A stretch of 64,000 bases of DNA from Alphaproteobacteria bacterium (GCA_018654745.1 JABILA010000026.1:1-64000); one strand, 5' to 3'; positions 1 through 9,683 are shown, counted from the stretch's first letter. Notes: generated by a model not told the origin, from the letters alone. Numbers and translations: made by a program.

Positions 1-480
1 CTGGAATCGTAAAACCAAGGAACAAAATTTTCCCATGATGCCCATCTCTCTGCTCCCAAGAACAAAATTCTCCTCTACCTTAGCGCGTTATGAAGTTTTT
101 TCAATGCAGCATCAGACCCTTGTGTTCACTTCTCATGCGGTGGACGATTTCCACCACCGGCTTAGCGAACTTCCGTTCATGGCTAACAATCCCCGTTCTC
201 ACCACTGCCAGATTTCTTCCGCTTTTGCACGCATATCGGACGTTATGTGCAAAATGGCCCATTATGCAGGGAGAAACGGACTTGGACAGAAACAGTTAAT
301 AATGGTGGCTGATGACCCTGAGCATAAGCGGGTCGTTTCGTCAGCTAAGCGTGAGAATTTGTTTGAAGTGGAACCATGTTTGGGTTGAGACATAAACATG
401 GTACAATTTTGCTTCGTGCAAGGAGGCACAAAGCTCACAAATCGTTGATATTCAAGCGTTTGGGGAAATGGCATTCTCCT

Positions 481-496
481 CCCTCACTCTCCGCCA
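481..496 (+). other. 3'-terminal tRNA-Ser-like fragment (CCCTCACTCTCCGCCA), truncated at 5' side
   Basis: Looks like T-stem 3' strand + acceptor 3' strand + discriminator + CCA, followed at once by a strong terminator; no matching 5' acceptor strand (GGAGAGT) seen upstream in the window. Confidence 0.4.
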
Positions 497-503
497 TAAA
501 ACA

Positions 504-529
504 GGCCCCGTTTCAGGGGCCTTTTTTTT
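504..529 (+). terminator. Rho-independent terminator
   Basis: GGCCCC-GTTTCA-GGGGCC followed by eight T. Confidence 0.85.
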
Positions 530-827
530 GGCGGTGAGCGATCGCTGAACGAACCCATGTTCGACCACCAGCGGGCCATCATCAAATCAAAATTGCTCCC
601 GCGCCGGGGCGGGGAGCTCAGCGACCCAATCCCTGAATGAGCCGCCATAATTAACGTCTTGTGAGAGGTTGCCGTCGCGCTGTTGCAAACGGTTTGAGTA
701 TGCCCGGTAGCACCCTGCGACACTATTACACATTCCTTCAACCCTCGGGGAGAGCGACAGTTAAACATGGTTTTGTATTACGAATAATTCCACTTCAGGA
801 TCGACGTTTTCGCGCCATTCCGATGGG

Positions 828-1430
828 GTGATAGATTTAAGGGAACTTTTGGATATGCCTAGTTTGATAGAAATCGAGGGCGTTGGTCCCTCATTGGCAG
901 CGGCGTGTGTAAAGAAGAACTACCGCACCATTGCAAAAATTGCAGCAGCCACGCCTGCGGGACTGGCGAAGGTGCCCGGTATTAGTGAAAAGAGCGCCCC
1001 CCGGATTATTGCTTCAGCAAAGCTGCTATTGCCCGAACCGCGCGTTCAAAAATCGACGCCGAAGAAAAAACGACGCGCCGTGCCAGCCGTGAAAGTCCCT
1101 GCAAAAGCTGTCGCTGCAAAGGCAAAAACAAAGCCGACGAAAAAATCGAAAGCAAAACCTGATCGGAAGACTTCAAAAAAGCCTTCCGCGAAATCATCAG
1201 AAACGGGGAAAAAAATGTCAGCGTCAAATGAAAAGGACAAGATCAAAAAGCTGAAAAAGAAGATCAAGAAGTTAAAGGAGGAAAAGAAAAAAATCCTCAA
1301 GAAAGAGAACAAAAAAGTAAAGAAAGAAAAATCCAAAAAGCCGGACAAGAAGTCGAACAAGAAATCCGATAAAAAGTCGAGCAAGAAATCGGACAAAAAA
1401 CCGGGTAAGAAATCGAGCAAGAAAAAATAG
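828..1430 (+). CDS. Helix-hairpin-helix protein with long lysine-rich C-terminal tail (histone H1-like composition)
   Basis: N-term IEGVGPSLAAACVKKNYRTIAKIAAATPAGLAKVPGISEKSAPRII (HhH-like); C-term KKSDKKSSKKSDKKPGKKSSKKK; GTG start, possible ATG at 855. Confidence 0.75.
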   Translation: MIDLRELLDMPSLIEIEGVGPSLAAACVKKNYRTIAKIAAATPAGLAKVPGISEKSAPRIIASAKLLLPEPRVQKSTPKKKRRAVPAVKVPAKAVAAKAKTKPTKKSKAKPDRKTSKKPSAKSSETGKKMSASNEKDKIKKLKKKIKKLKEEKKKILKKENKKVKKEKSKKPDKKSNKKSDKKSSKKSDKKPGKKSSKKK

Positions 1431-1634
1431 CCTGTGCTGAATTTGGCAAGGGCCTTGTCGGCGAACAAGATGCCCTACATCGGGCGCCCTTGCAGATCAT
1501 AGTCAGCTAGCCTGAGGGGCGGAGGCGGTTCAAAGACAGTTTAGCCGCTTTCTGCCAATCCTGAATGCATAGAAGAGTGACCAGGGGTCTAGTGGCTTGT
1601 AGGTCGATACCGGAATAGCGAACGGAATATTGTC

Positions 1635-2663
1635 ATGACAAAAAAAAGTAAATCCGCCGACGCAGGCAAAAAACCGTCCCTCAAGGGAAAAATCAAGAAC
1701 GACAAGAAGTCGGTAAAAAAGGCCAAAAATACAAAAACAGCGAAAGCCACCACGAAGAAACGTGGCCAATCTGGAAAACTGTCAGCAGAAGAAATCAAGA
1801 GTCATGCCTTGCTCAGGCATGAACTTGTGGAGAAGAAAGGGCGCTCCGCACCACTGCCGAAAAATTATCCCTACAAGAAACGCATGTCACGGGCGACGTA
1901 CGAAATTCGTAAACAGGAGTTGCAGATTGAATTGCTCAAGGTTCAGAACTGGGTAAAGGATACCGGGCAGCGGATTTTGTGCATCTTCGAGGGTCGTGAT
2001 GCAGCGGGCAAGGGTGGCACCATCAAACGTTTTACCGAGCATTTGAACCCACGTGGTTCGCGCGTGGTTGCGTTGGAGAAACCGACAGAGGAAGAACGCG
2101 GTCAGTGGTATTTTCAGCGGTATACCGAACAACTTCCTACGCGAGGGGAAATTGTTTTCTTTGATCGATCCTGGTACAACCGGGCCGGTGTCGAGCGGGT
2201 AATGGGTTTTTGCTCACCTGCAGAATATATGGAATTCATGCGCCAGGTCCCCGAGTTTGAACGCATGCTGGTCAGAAGCGGCATTCACATCTACAAGTTC
2301 TGGTTTTCGGTAAGCCGCAAGGAACAGAGAAGACGGTTTCTGTCACGCCAGAATGATCCTTTGAAACACTGGAAGCTAAGTCCCATCGATCTTGAGTCAC
2401 TGGACCTGTGGGATGATTATTCAGAAGCCAAAGAAGCCATGTTCTTCAATACGCACACGGCCGATTGCCCATGGACGGTTGTGCGCTCGGACGATAAAAA
2501 ACGGGCCCGGTTGAACTGTATGCGGCATTTTCTTTCTGGCCTGGATTATCCAGAATCTGACACGGAAGTTAACCTCCTGCCAGACCCGGGAATTGTCGGC
2601 TATGCCGATACATTCTATGAAACCCTGAACGACTTTGATCCCAGCATGCAAATTCGCGATTAA
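1635..2663 (+). CDS. ppk2: Polyphosphate kinase 2 family protein with lysine-rich N-terminal extension
   Basis: Walker A FEGRDAAGKGGTIKRF, Walker B EIVFFDRSWYNRAGVERVMGFC, typical of PPK2. Confidence 0.92.
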   Translation: MTKKSKSADAGKKPSLKGKIKNDKKSVKKAKNTKTAKATTKKRGQSGKLSAEEIKSHALLRHELVEKKGRSAPLPKNYPYKKRMSRATYEIRKQELQIELLKVQNWVKDTGQRILCIFEGRDAAGKGGTIKRFTEHLNPRGSRVVALEKPTEEERGQWYFQRYTEQLPTRGEIVFFDRSWYNRAGVERVMGFCSPAEYMEFMRQVPEFERMLVRSGIHIYKFWFSVSRKEQRRRFLSRQNDPLKHWKLSPIDLESLDLWDDYSEAKEAMFFNTHTADCPWTVVRSDDKKRARLNCMRHFLSGLDYPESDTEVNLLPDPGIVGYADTFYETLNDFDPSMQIRD

Positions 2664-2676
2664 ACCGGCCAGGGGA

Positions 2677-3195
2677 TCAAGTTGATCTTCTCCACGACGA
2701 AACCCAACGCGACTTGAGTTTCTGGAAAAATGAGCGGACTGTTCGGGCCGACGCCGTATCACTGGGCGTATGCTGCGCATCGAGGCCATTCAATGGTTTG
2801 CTGAAGACCATATGCACCGATTTACGATAGCTCTCGCGCATATCCAGATTGTCTATTTCATGGCGGCTGAACAACCTGACATCGGTATGTTCCGTGCTCA
2901 GCACGATATCGGAGAAAGCCCCGCTGAGCGTACACAAGTAGGCGACGACAATCACATTGCTCTTTGAGTCCGCTACGCGACGGAGGCTGCACTGGATCAA
3001 GGGTCCGACGACAATTTCCAGACCCAGTTCCTCTTCGGCCTCGCGCGTCAGACCGAATTCAATTTCTTCGCCATCACCCAGCCGGCCACCAGGTAGGTCC
3101 CATTTCCCGGTAGATTTCCGCAACAACACCACTTTGCCATCCAGGCAAATGACAGCCTTTGTCGTTATTCTGAACTCTTCCGATATTTCTACCAC
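2677..3195 (-). CDS. NUDIX hydrolase
   Basis: WDLPGGRLGDGEEIEFGLTREAEEELGLEI Nudix box. Confidence 0.85.
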   Translation of the reverse strand: MVEISEEFRITTKAVICLDGKVVLLRKSTGKWDLPGGRLGDGEEIEFGLTREAEEELGLEIVVGPLIQCSLRRVADSKSNVIVVAYLCTLSGAFSDIVLSTEHTDVRLFSRHEIDNLDMRESYRKSVHMVFSKPLNGLDAQHTPSDTASARTVRSFFQKLKSRWVSSWRRST

Positions 3196-3276
3196 GCGCG
3201 CCTCGAATGTGGTTCGCCCCCTGTGGAGAAAATTATAGTCGACAAAATGAAGTAAGTCCGTTGTCGTTCAGGGCAT

Positions 3277-4143
3277 TCAGCTTCGAAACAAACGCGTCAG
3301 TTCGGGCACATAGGCGTCCCCATGACCTGCCTTTGCGACCGCGCCGATCGCTGCCGAGACGCCGTCGGCGACAGTCCGGCTTCCGGCGCCGTCGCCGACC
3401 ATCTCGCGATAATAATCGATGTCCTTGATTGCGTTGCCGATGGCGAAGGGCACATCACTTGCGTCGCCCGTCAGGATACAATTCCGCAGTCGCTCCAGTG
3501 CCGCCCCGGCACCGCCGCCCTTGGCCAGCACATCGACGAAGACCTGAGAGTCCACACCGGCTTCTGCTGCCTGCGCTGCGGCTTCCGCCAGCAGCGTCAT
3601 ATGGCCAATGGAGACATAATTGTGCAACAGCTTCATGCGATGCCCGACGCCGACGCCGCCGACATGATCGATATTTTCAGTGAATGTATCCAGCACGGGT
3701 CGTGCGGCTTCCAGCACATCAGCCTCACCCCCGACCAGAATATTCAGCGTGCCCTCATGCGCCTGCTTTGCCAGACGTGTCATCGGCGCGTCCAGAAACC
3801 GTGCCCCGGCCGCCGCCACCAATGCCGCCATACGCTCGGTCGATTCCGGCAGCGCCGTTGAACAGTCCACGACGATAGTTCCGGGTTTCAGCGCAGTGAT
3901 CACGCCCGCGTCGCCGGTCAGCACCGCTTCCACCTGCGGTGATCCGGTGAGGCAGAGGATCACCAGATCCGCGTCCGCTGCCACCGCGCCCGGAGAGTTT
4001 TGCTGCCCGGCACCCATTTCCATCAGATCATCGACCGGCTGATTACCGGGATGATCCATCATGACCAGCGAGAAGCCGCCCTTCAGCACATTCAGCGCGA
4101 TCCCGTGGCCCATAAGACCCACACCAATAATTCCGACCCGCAT
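3277..4143 (-). CDS. NAD(P)-dependent 3-hydroxyisobutyrate dehydrogenase-family oxidoreductase
   Basis: GIIGVGLMGHGIALN Rossmann motif; FLDAPMTRL; catalytic-lysine region GHRMKLLHNY. Confidence 0.9.
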   Translation of the reverse strand: MRVGIIGVGLMGHGIALNVLKGGFSLVMMDHPGNQPVDDLMEMGAGQQNSPGAVAADADLVILCLTGSPQVEAVLTGDAGVITALKPGTIVVDCSTALPESTERMAALVAAAGARFLDAPMTRLAKQAHEGTLNILVGGEADVLEAARPVLDTFTENIDHVGGVGVGHRMKLLHNYVSIGHMTLLAEAAAQAAEAGVDSQVFVDVLAKGGGAGAALERLRNCILTGDASDVPFAIGNAIKDIDYYREMVGDGAGSRTVADGVSAAIGAVAKAGHGDAYVPELTRLFRS

Positions 4144-4267
4144 GTTTCAATCCTTATGTGTTTAACCTATTTGAAAAAACCATAGCAAAGCCCACGCGAC
4201 CGTACCAGTGCCCGTGTCAGTGCAGCGGCCGACCTCTTCCTTAACGAAAGGGCGCGGTATTGGATTA

Positions 4268-5608
4268 TTACATCAGGCTGGGCAGGAACAGCGACAGGGC
4301 AGGGATGAACAACAACAAGGCGATGACGACAACGTCTGAAAGCAGGAAGACCCCGACGCCCTTGAAGATTGTTTCAAGACCGATTTTGTCACCGACTATC
4401 GATTTGATAACAAAGACGTTCAGCCCAATCGGCGGTGTGACCAGGCCGACCTCCAGCAATTTTACGACGATGACGCCAAACCAGATCAGGCTGAGGCCAT
4501 AGCCTTCGATAATCGGCAGGGTGACCGGCAAGGTCAGCAAGATGATGCCGATGGGATCCATGAACATGCCCAGCATCACGTAAAGCACTATCAGGGCACC
4601 GAGAACCACAATCATGGAGACGTCACTGGCGATCAGGAAGTCGTTCAGAAATGCCGCAAAGCCGGTAAGCGCCATGAAGTTGACAAACAGTTTGCCGCCG
4701 ATGGCGATGGCAAAAATCATGGAGGCCTGAAAGGCTGTTTCTTTCAGCGCTGCATAGACTTTTCCAAGGTCGAGCCGCTTCAGTGCAAAGCCAAGGATAA
4801 GGGTCGAGATCGCGCCAACACCGGCGGCCTCGGTCGGTGTGAAAAAGCCGGCATAAATACCGCCGATGACAACCGCAAACAGGGCGATCATCGACCAGCA
4901 TTGACCAAGCGCATGCCAGCGTTCGCCTGAAGAGATTTTTTCGACGGGCTTTGGTGCCGCTTCCGGGTACAGTTTCGCCCAGATCACAATCACGGCAATA
5001 TATCCGGCAAGAGACAACAGGCCAGGAATGACCGCGGCCATAAACAATTTGGCAATCGATTGCTCGGCAAAGACGCCATAGAGAATAAAAAGAATGGACG
5101 GCGGGATGAGAGACCCAAGCGTGCCGCCGATGGCAACACTGCCACTGGCCAGCGCCTTGGAATAACCAAACTTCAACATCTCGGGAATGGCAATCCGGCC
5201 CATGGCCGCCGCGCAGGCAACACTTGATCCGGTGATCGCGGAAAATCCGCCACAGCCAACGACAGAAGCCGCGGCTACACCGCCGGGTATTTTGGTCAGC
5301 CAAAGCCGGGCTGCTTTATATATGTCCGTTGTGAACCCGGCCTCGAAGGCCAGATGACCCATGAAAATAAACAGGGGCACCGTCGACAGGGTATAGGAGG
5401 TCAGAAAGGCATAGGGGCTGTTGCCCAGCAACGAGAATGTCGGCGCCCAGGCATATTCAGGGTGAAAGGTGCTGCCCGGTCGCCAGGCATAAATCACAAA
5501 AATGCCAATCGCGGCGACAATACCAAGCGAAAAGGAAATCGGTACGCGCAGGGCCAGCAACACAAGCACACTGGCCAGGGCAATCGCACCTACAATAATC
5601 GGGTCCAT
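4268..5608 (-). CDS. dctM: TRAP transporter large permease (DctM)
   Basis: Multi-TM; TGSSVACAAAMGRIAIPEMLKFGYSKALASGSVAIGGTLGSLIPPSI typical of DctM. Confidence 0.93.
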   Translation of the reverse strand: MDPIIVGAIALASVLVLLALRVPISFSLGIVAAIGIFVIYAWRPGSTFHPEYAWAPTFSLLGNSPYAFLTSYTLSTVPLFIFMGHLAFEAGFTTDIYKAARLWLTKIPGGVAAASVVGCGGFSAITGSSVACAAAMGRIAIPEMLKFGYSKALASGSVAIGGTLGSLIPPSILFILYGVFAEQSIAKLFMAAVIPGLLSLAGYIAVIVIWAKLYPEAAPKPVEKISSGERWHALGQCWSMIALFAVVIGGIYAGFFTPTEAAGVGAISTLILGFALKRLDLGKVYAALKETAFQASMIFAIAIGGKLFVNFMALTGFAAFLNDFLIASDVSMIVVLGALIVLYVMLGMFMDPIGIILLTLPVTLPIIEGYGLSLIWFGVIVVKLLEVGLVTPPIGLNVFVIKSIVGDKIGLETIFKGVGVFLLSDVVVIALLLFIPALSLFLPSLM

Positions 5609-6153
5609 TATTGGCTATCCTGGATTTCTCCGGCGACGCCAAATGCGGCCCGAATGTTTTTGATCAGTTCAAGCAACAGGCGCGCAAGAAACAGGGAAAT
5701 GCCGATGGCAAAGACGACTTTCATGGGCCAGACCGTGATCATCAGTTCGCCGTCGTAATAAGCACCGCCGTCGAAATCACGGGGGATCTTGCGGGCCAGA
5801 AACCAGCCAATGCCGCCAAAGAAAACAAGGCCGACAGAATTTGCAAGAATTTTCAGAAAGGCGAGGCCGCGCGGTGACATCCAGTTGGTGAGTACGGTCA
5901 CGGCGATGTGGCCGTCTTCCCTGTGGACTCTGGCCAGCGGCAGCATCAACATCGGGATCATCAAAAGACCCGCGAGGACAATGTCGTCGGGTACACCACC
6001 GCTAAACAATTCGCGTCCAAGGACGGAAGCCCCAATAACCCCGGCAAGTACCAGGATCGTCAGGGCTCCGATGGCCATAGCGGCGTTTTCCAGCGCCGCT
6101 ATGGCTTTATCGATGGATTTCATCATCGAAGTTTTACGATCCTTCCGGGCCAA
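5608..6153 (-). CDS. dctQ: TRAP transporter small permease (DctQ)
   Basis: Four-TM small protein directly upstream of and overlapping dctM. Confidence 0.85.
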   Translation of the reverse strand: MARKDRKTSMMKSIDKAIAALENAAMAIGALTILVLAGVIGASVLGRELFSGGVPDDIVLAGLLMIPMLMLPLARVHREDGHIAVTVLTNWMSPRGLAFLKILANSVGLVFFGGIGWFLARKIPRDFDGGAYYDGELMITVWPMKVVFAIGISLFLARLLLELIKNIRAAFGVAGEIQDSQ

Positions 6154-7230
6154 CTAGCGCTTCCAGGGGTAACCCTTTTCGTCACGCTCTTTGGACAGCT
6201 TGGCAATAAGTCCGCGGTAGGTTGTCATCAGTTCGTCCGCAGGCAAGTTCTTCTTCTTTGCCTTGGCCATCCATTTAACTGAATCCTGATCTGCAATCTT
6301 GATCAACTGATCACGCAGGGATTTTTCAGGCATGTGAACGGTAACCTTGTGGCCATCAATGCCTTTTTGCAACTCGGCTTTGACGTCACGACGTGATTCC
6401 CACATTTTCTGAGCCACATAAGTGGTGAAGTCCTTGCCAAGTTTGGTGATGATGCCCTGGTTTTTTGCGGAAAAGCTGTTGAACGTATTCTTGTTCATGG
6501 CGATACCAAAACCCAGGACCTGACCCATATTCAATTCAGTAATATGGTTGATCAGTTCGTAGTGCTTGTAGGCTTTGACCACATAATAATAAGTCGTTGA
6601 GCCATCAACTGTACCCGTCGACAGGGCTTCGTAGACTTTTGGCTGACCGATAGACACGGTGTTTGCGCCGACAGACTTGAAGGCAGGACCAAAACCGCCT
6701 GTAGCACGAACCGTCATGCCTTTGACATCAGCAATTGATGTAACCGGCTTCTTGCTCAGCAACTGGGTTGGACCGGTGGTGAAATTGGCAAAATAGACCA
6801 GGTTTGCAGCATCCCATTCTTTCAGAACGGCGGCATTTGTGGTCATCAGTTCATGCACAGCATTCATGCCGACCCATTCGTCACCAAACTGGATTGAATC
6901 TGCAATTTCATAGGAAACCAGCTTGCCGGGTGCGTAGACAGGTACAATCGAGCCCATGTCTGCGACGCCGTCTGTAATACCATCAACAGCGGTCTTGGCA
7001 CCCAGAAGGGCACCGCCCCAGATGAACTCGATACCCAGTTCATTGTTGGTGCGGGCGCGCATTTCCTTGTCGAGCCATTTCATGGCTGCAGCGCGTGTTC
7101 CGCGGTTGGGTCCAAATTCACCGTAGCGCAAAATTCTGGTTTCTGCGCTGGCTTCGAAAGCGCTGGACAGTCCAATAACGGCCGAAAGCGCGATAATGGC
7201 TGCTGCAGTTGCCTTGCCTAGTATTTTCAT
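6154..7230 (-). CDS. dctP: TRAP transporter substrate-binding protein (DctP)
   Basis: Signal peptide; GMTVRATGGFGPAFKSVGANTVSIGQPKVYEALSTGTVDGSTTYYY. Confidence 0.92.
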   Translation of the reverse strand: MKILGKATAAAIIALSAVIGLSSAFEASAETRILRYGEFGPNRGTRAAAMKWLDKEMRARTNNELGIEFIWGGALLGAKTAVDGITDGVADMGSIVPVYAPGKLVSYEIADSIQFGDEWVGMNAVHELMTTNAAVLKEWDAANLVYFANFTTGPTQLLSKKPVTSIADVKGMTVRATGGFGPAFKSVGANTVSIGQPKVYEALSTGTVDGSTTYYYVVKAYKHYELINHITELNMGQVLGFGIAMNKNTFNSFSAKNQGIITKLGKDFTTYVAQKMWESRRDVKAELQKGIDGHKVTVHMPEKSLRDQLIKIADQDSVKWMAKAKKKNLPADELMTTYRGLIAKLSKERDEKGYPWKR

Positions 7231-7377
7231 TGGTGTTCCAATCCTTCAATGGTGTAGTCGATTTGAATTTTGGGTGGGTCAGAGGAATAAAGTGAAAAAT
7301 CCGGTTCATGAAATGCTGGACGAATACAAAAAATCTCCCTGTCGAACGCATGGATTTGGAAGCAGAATTGTTTATAA

Positions 7378-7413
7378 GTCAATAGATAAAATTAATTTCA
7401 ACAGATGAAATTA
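7378..7413. promoter_or_regulatory. Putative IclR operator, copy 1 (dctP/iclR intergenic)
   Basis: GTCAATAGATAAAATTAATTTCAACAGATGAAATTA; matches reverse complement of 8291-8326 at 31/36 positions. Confidence 0.7.
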
Positions 7414-7477
7414 GATTGAATACGTGTTACAGTTGATCTTGAGTGTCCGAAATATTTTATCCAGGAGAGATACCTAA

Positions 7478-8293
7478 ATGGCGCGTACCGGTGATGGCAG
7501 CACTCTTGCCCGGGTCAGGGCAGTTAGTCGGGCAATATCAATTTTGCGGGTCTTTTCAGCCCGGGAACCGCGATTGCCGTTAAGCGAAATTGCCGGCAGG
7601 ACTTCTCTTGACGCTGGCACCGTGCGCAGAATCCTGATTACGCTGCGCGATGAAGGTATCATCAGACAGGATGATGGCACCGGCCTCTATGAACTGACGC
7701 TCGAGGTTATCCGCCTGGCCAGTGCGGTACCGGAAGGCAGTGGCTTGAAGGAACTTGCGGAAAACACACTGACGGCGTTGGCCAACGAAACGCAGGCAAC
7801 CACTTTTCTCTCCATCTATCGATCGGGCGTTGCCATATGCCTGGCCCGTTTTCACGGTGCGGCACCCGTCCAGGTAAACTGGTGGTCGGTCGGAGAATCT
7901 CTGCCGATTAATTGCGGTGCTGCGCCAAAACTTTTGCTGGCCTATGCAAGCAAAGAGGATCGGGAGGAGGTGCTGGCAGGAGAACTGACCGGGTTGACGT
8001 CTCAAAGTGTCACCGATCCTGACATCCTTCGAACAGTGCTCGATGAAATTCGCCAGCAAGGTTGGGCGTTATCTCATGATGATGTTGCCCTTGGCCTGTC
8101 AGCCGTTGCCGTGCCGCTTGATCTGGGGCCGCAACCAGGATCGACTTCCAGGGCTGTTGCCGCAATTTCTGTGGGCGGTCTCACACCCCAACTTATGCAG
8201 GATGGCAAAGTAGCCTGCCTCGACCGGTTGCTGGAGAGTGCTTCTGCGCTTTCCGAGAAGATCGGAAACAGCAGTAATCTGCTTCTTGAGTAA
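7478..8293 (+). CDS. IclR-family transcriptional regulator
   Basis: RAISILRVFSAREPRLPLSEIAGRTSLDAGTVRRILITLRDEGII wHTH; C-terminal IclR effector-domain features. Confidence 0.92.
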   Translation: MARTGDGSTLARVRAVSRAISILRVFSAREPRLPLSEIAGRTSLDAGTVRRILITLRDEGIIRQDDGTGLYELTLEVIRLASAVPEGSGLKELAENTLTALANETQATTFLSIYRSGVAICLARFHGAAPVQVNWWSVGESLPINCGAAPKLLLAYASKEDREEVLAGELTGLTSQSVTDPDILRTVLDEIRQQGWALSHDDVALGLSAVAVPLDLGPQPGSTSRAVAAISVGGLTPQLMQDGKVACLDRLLESASALSEKIGNSSNLLLE

Positions 8294-8328
8294 TTTCATC
8301 TAGTGACGATAATTTTATCTATTGACGA
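8291..8328. promoter_or_regulatory. Putative IclR operator, copy 2, overlapping a candidate -35 for the hydratase operon
   Basis: TAATTTCATCTAGTGACGA + TAATTTTATCTATTGACGA: two tandem 19-mers, 17/19 identical; TTGACG (8323) -16 nt- TTTAAT (8345) is a candidate promoter. Confidence 0.7.
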
Positions 8329-8405
8329 ATTGTATTAATCCCGTTTAATGGCTGTGGATAATAACCACCGATATCGTTCGGACTATTCGCCGGAGCCACC
8401 CAGAG

Positions 8406-9683
8406 ATGCCTTTCACCATTGCAGAAAAGATTTTGGCCCGGGCCGCGGGCCAGGCTGGCCTCACGGCCGGGGATGACATCCAGGTCAAACCGGATTTTGT
8501 CCACGCCTACGATTTCCCCGGCTACACAGATGTAATCTTTAAAACCATGAAGGAAGAATTTGGTATCGACCAAATTCCGGAACCTGAACGCTACGCCATT
8601 TTTATTGACCATATGGTCCCGGCCATTGATCCCAAGGAAGAGCTGCTGCACGCCGGAACCCGCGAATGGTGTGCTGACAACAACGTCGCACTGTTCGAGC
8701 GCAAAGGCATTGGCCACCAGGTCGCATCTGAAGTCGGTTATGCCGTACCCGGATCGTTCCTTGTCCATTTTGATGGTCATATTTCTCAAATGGGTGCCTT
8801 TGGCATGTTGGCGGTCGGCTTGCGCCGCCATTTGCTGGAAGCCTTTGTGCGGGAGACGATTACCTTTCAGGTCCCGGCAACAACCAGGGTCAATCTGACG
8901 GGCAAGTTACAGCCCGGCGTTATGGCGCGGGATGTATTTCACCATGTCGTGCGCACAATCGGCCCCAGGTCCTGCAATTTCCAGGTCCTTGAGTTTGGCG
9001 GTGATGGCATGATGAATTTTACCATTGCGGACCGGCAAACCCTGTGCGGACTTGCCATGTTTACGGGGGCCATTACCGCCATCGTCAATCCGGATGAAAT
9101 GACGCTGGCCTATACCGGGCCTTTGGCGTGTCTGGAACTGGATCCTGTTTGCAGCGACGACGATGCCGAATTTGCCGCCGTGCATGATATCGACATTTCA
9201 GACCTGGCGCCGATTGTTGTTGTGCCGCCCAACCCTTCCAATACGGAAGACCTGACGGATCATCTGGGTCTGGAAGTGCATACCGGTTATCTCGGTTCCT
9301 GTGCCTCGGGTCGCCTTGAGGACCTGCGCGCTGCAGCCCAGGTTCTGAAAGGTCGCAAGATCAAGGAAGGTTTTGCCTTACACGTCATTCCCACCAGCAA
9401 CGTCATTATGGCCCGGGCGGCGGAGGAGGGGTTAATCACCATTCTGGCCGACGCCGGTGCCTTCATATCTTCCAGTTCCTGTGATTATTGTTTTGGCCGG
9501 ATTGCGACAATGTCCGCCGGGCAACGTGCCGTATCGACGGGCACCCTGAATGTCCGTGGCCGTATGGGTAGCCCCGATTCTGAAATTTATATTTGCAATG
9601 CAGCAGCCGTTGCAGCGGCAGCGCTGGAGGGGAAAATAGCTGACCCTCGTGACTATTTCGATGGCCCCGGAGACACACAATAA
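8406..9683 (+). CDS. Aconitase/isopropylmalate dehydratase large-subunit (LeuC)-like hydratase
   Basis: GSCASGRLEDLR, SSSCDYCFG, RGRMGSPDSEIYICNAAAVAAAALEG. Confidence 0.9.
   Translation: MPFTIAEKILARAAGQAGLTAGDDIQVKPDFVHAYDFPGYTDVIFKTMKEEFGIDQIPEPERYAIFIDHMVPAIDPKEELLHAGTREWCADNNVALFERKGIGHQVASEVGYAVPGSFLVHFDGHISQMGAFGMLAVGLRRHLLEAFVRETITFQVPATTRVNLTGKLQPGVMARDVFHHVVRTIGPRSCNFQVLEFGGDGMMNFTIADRQTLCGLAMFTGAITAIVNPDEMTLAYTGPLACLELDPVCSDDDAEFAAVHDIDISDLAPIVVVPPNPSNTEDLTDHLGLEVHTGYLGSCASGRLEDLRAAAQVLKGRKIKEGFALHVIPTSNVIMARAAEEGLITILADAGAFISSSSCDYCFGRIATMSAGQRAVSTGTLNVRGRMGSPDSEIYICNAAAVAAAALEGKIADPRDYFDGPGDTQ

Noticed and set aside
35-388. 117-aa ORF at the left edge
   Set aside because: No recognisable family or convincing coding character; may be element remnant but not callable as CDS
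484-768. 94-aa minus-strand ORF
   Set aside because: Overlaps tRNA-like fragment and terminator, no domain; treated as noncoding
1046-1468. 140-aa Phe-rich minus-strand ORF
   Set aside because: Exact antisense shadow of the Lys-rich tail (AAA/AAG codons read as TTT/CTT); composition is an artefact
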